DNA of 64,000 bases. Source: Curvibacter sp. PD_MW3 (GTDB lineage Bacteria; Pseudomonadota; Gammaproteobacteria; Burkholderiales; Burkholderiaceae_C). The first letter of the stretch is position 1. Each line of letters begins with the position of its first letter. The position numbers and the translations under genes were made by a program. Under the pieces are notes generated by a model that worked only from the letters and a program-made list of their open reading frames with translations, had not been told where the DNA came from and made no database searches. The DNA is taken from assembly GCA_002633085.1 (NCBI GenBank), contig NSIV01000003.1:62001-126000 (forward strand), read 5' to 3'. Shown piece by piece: positions 62,118 to 64,000 of the stretch.

Positions 62118-63656
62118 TCAGGCGGCCATCACGCGGTTCTTGCCGGCGCGCTTGGCCAGGTACATGGCCCGGTCGGCACGCTGGATCGCTTCCAGCCCTG
62201 CTTCATCAGGCTCAAACTGCGCCACACCGGCACTGAAGGTGATCAGAATCTTCTCGTTGCCGTCGAGGAAGAAACGGCGGGTCAGCTCGCGCTGCAGGCG
62301 CGTCATGGCCTCCACGCCCTTGTCCAGCGGCGTGTCGGGCAGCAGAATGACAAACTCTTCGCCGCCATAACGCGCCAGCGAATCCTGTGGCCGCATGCAT
62401 TCGCGCGCCACCGTCGCCAGATGCGTCAATGCTGCATCGCCGGCGGCGTGCCCCCGCTCGTCATTGATCTTCTTGAAATTGTCGATATCGAGCAAGGCCA
62501 CGCACAAGGCGCTGTCGCGCCGCTGCATGCCTGACACCTCGCGATGCAGCGCCTCGTCCAGGCCCTGGCGGTTGAGGGCGCCGGTCAGCGTGTCGTGCCG
62601 CGCCTGGGCGCTGACGCGATCGAGCTCCCGGTGCAGCTTGACCAGTTCGGCCTCGGTCGCCTGTGTCTTCTCCCGCATGGCCTGCAGTTCGTCGCGCACC
62701 GTCAGCGATTCATTCGCCATCGCCCGCGTGGCACCGATGACCTCCTTGAGGACCGGGGCAATCTCCTCGATGCTCTTGGCCTGTTCAATCAAGGCCACGC
62801 TTTCTTCCATCTTGCCGTGGAAACTGCTGCTCGACTCGGTCATCTGCGACAAGCGCTCGACGAAGATGGCCAGCATGCTGCGCAGCTCTTCCTGTGCCTC
62901 CATCGCCCGGCCCTTGGCTTCGGTCTGCTTGAAGATCACATCCTTGAGGCGACGCTCGACATCGTCGAGACGGCGCAAGGTCAGGGGCGGCGAAGCGGCC
63001 TCCATCAATGCATCGGTCTGGCCCTTGAGCCAGCTGTCGTCCACGCTCAGCTCGCCAATGTTCTCGATGATCAGATGGAGCAGCTTGAGCAGTGTGTTCT
63101 TGATCTCGGCCTGATCTTCTGCCGCAAACGACAGTCGATGACTGAAATTGGCCAGCAAGGTCTTGATGCCAATCACATCCGCGGCCGGATCGCGCAGCGT
63201 CTGCAACAGCTTGTCGACCTGTTCCTGAAACCGGGCATCATCGTTGCCGAGCGCTGGCAGGCTGTACTCCACCATGCGTGCAATCTGCTCCATGAACTCG
63301 GCTGTGAACGCCGGGACCGATGCGATCGGCGCCACCGGCTCGGGTGCCGACTCGCTGGGTGTGCCGCCGGGCAGGGCAAAGCCGGCATACCCCACCAGGG
63401 CGCTTTGCACGCCCTGCCAATTGCGCTGGCCAATCGCGTACTCCAGCAATCCCTTCTGCTTTTCCTGGCCTGGGTTCTTGGTCGGCAAGGATTGCGCAAT
63501 CTGGCGCAATGGCTCTTCCGGAAAGGGCTGGATGAGCGGGATGCCGGCAATCTCGTTGTAGATCGACTGGTAGTTGCCCGGCGTTGGCAGCAGCTTTTTG
63601 GCCGTCAACTGCCTAAGCGTTTCACGCGCAATCTCAAAAGGTTTTTTTTCTGTCAT
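62118..63656 (-). CDS. Soluble GGDEF diguanylate cyclase with coiled-coil N-terminus
   Basis: A 512-aa cytoplasmic protein: about 330 residues that are mostly helical with a coiled coil (ESLTVRDELQAMREKTQATEAELVKLHRELDRV), then a GGDEF domain with GGEEF and I-site RPQD five residues before it. No transmembrane helix. The N-terminal part is of the type seen in diguanylate cyclases of this group without a defined ligand. Just after the ATG (63656) lies an A8 tract (ATGACAGAAAAAAAACC). Confidence 0.9.
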   Translation of the reverse strand: MTEKKPFEIARETLRQLTAKKLLPTPGNYQSIYNEIAGIPLIQPFPEEPLRQIAQSLPTKNPGQEKQKGLLEYAIGQRNWQGVQSALVGYAGFALPGGTPSESAPEPVAPIASVPAFTAEFMEQIARMVEYSLPALGNDDARFQEQVDKLLQTLRDPAADVIGIKTLLANFSHRLSFAAEDQAEIKNTLLKLLHLIIENIGELSVDDSWLKGQTDALMEAASPPLTLRRLDDVERRLKDVIFKQTEAKGRAMEAQEELRSMLAIFVERLSQMTESSSSFHGKMEESVALIEQAKSIEEIAPVLKEVIGATRAMANESLTVRDELQAMREKTQATEAELVKLHRELDRVSAQARHDTLTGALNRQGLDEALHREVSGMQRRDSALCVALLDIDNFKKINDERGHAAGDAALTHLATVARECMRPQDSLARYGGEEFVILLPDTPLDKGVEAMTRLQRELTRRFFLDGNEKILITFSAGVAQFEPDEAGLEAIQRADRAMYLAKRAGKNRVMAA

Positions 63657-63799
63657 GGCCATCCGTTCGGATATCGCTACTCGGCAAGACCGCATGGGCT
63701 CGCCGGGAATTGGAAATGATTATGCGGGTATCCCACATTGGCGACAACGTCGTTTGTCATCGTCCAGCGTCCTGTCGAATCCTGGTTTTTGCACCACCA

Positions 63800-64000
63800 T
63801 CAAGCCTGTGTGAAGCGCGCCAGCAGCCCAGGAACGGCTGCTTTGGCAGTACGTTGCAGCGCCATCAACAGGGCATGGTCTGGCTTGGCAACACCGTAAC
63901 GGGTTCGCAGGTCATGCCGGATGCGGTCCAGCAATGCCGCCGCCATCTCGGCATCGGCCAGCGCGCGGTGGGCGGCACCGGTGCGTGGCAGCCGGTGGTA
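63800..64000 (-). CDS. DEDDh 3'-5' exonuclease, C-terminal part
   Basis: Only the last 66 codons are present; the gene enters from the right edge. LPRTGAAHRALADAEMAAAL contains the ExoIII motif with the HxxxxD catalytic His and Asp. The fold is the DnaQ-like exonuclease domain, either a polymerase III epsilon-like protein or a stand-alone exonuclease. The stop is at 63800-63802. Confidence 0.75.
   Translation of the reverse strand, partial: YHRLPRTGAAHRALADAEMAAALLDRIRHDLRTRYGVAKPDHALLMALQRTAKAAVPGLLARFTQA

Overview
This is 64 kb of high-GC bacterial chromosome that is almost fully coding. It most likely comes from a member of the Comamonadaceae (Burkholderiales, Betaproteobacteria). The evidence is the gene complement, dispersed GCTAT...ATAGC repeats that I recognise from that family, a second dispersed repeat with the core GGAACCGGCTTTGCCGGGCC, and a fragment of betaproteobacterial-type tRNA-Phe. 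Species cannot be called. I see no rRNA, intact tRNA, CRISPR array, prophage or intact insertion sequence.

Layout. (1) 1-6022: start of a CoA-transferase gene, glutaryl-CoA dehydrogenase with a divergent LysR regulator, a membrane diguanylate cyclase and acetoacetyl-CoA synthetase. (2) 6133-14878: TetR regulator, perfect-palindrome operator, 37-aa membrane peptide and hydrolase; divergent uracil salvage pair (upp and uracil permease); PduO-type adenosyltransferase; FAD-linked D-lactate/glycolate-type dehydrogenase; and a pair of secreted proteins sharing a small two-cysteine domain. (3) 14899-16622: DUF2242 lipoprotein, a broken EamA transporter, and a short AT-rich island ending at a tRNA-Phe 3' fragment. 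The island carries a strong promoter, a leader ORF, a one-helix membrane protein and a ribbon-helix-helix protein. (4) 16631-23142: chromosome segregation and RNA modification cluster mnmG-rsmG-LysE-parA-hydrolase-parB-methyltransferase, with three parS sites embedded in rsmG and mnmG. (5) 23295-33984: a CHASE-PAS-GGDEF protein and a branched-chain-type ABC importer (LivFGMH plus binding protein) with an aldehyde dehydrogenase, an AraC-type regulator and a class II aldolase, probably one uptake and catabolic locus. (6) 34036-37824: AsmA-like protein, MFS transporter, old-yellow-enzyme reductase. (7) 37853-53022: a metal-efflux region with two complete tripartite HME-RND pumps of different transmembrane signature, an OprB-type porin and a two-component system between them. 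(8) 53035-59698: hemerythrin, chemoreceptor, Cu(I) P-type ATPase divergent from a CopZ-CueR pair through mirror-image MerR-type promoters, a DUF2892 protein and pirin. (9) 59818-64000: Spy/CpxP-like protein, DUF2189 and DUF2788 membrane proteins, NnrU, a third GGDEF protein, and the end of a DEDDh exonuclease.

How it fits together. Metal handling is the dominant theme of the second half: CopZ and CopA handle cytoplasmic Cu(I) under CueR, while the two RND pumps export metal from the periplasm and appear to be under the adjacent OmpR-type regulator. The first half is central metabolism (glutarate, acetoacetate, lactate, uracil) plus a core chromosome-maintenance block that, with the parS sites, suggests the window lies in the origin-proximal part of the chromosome.
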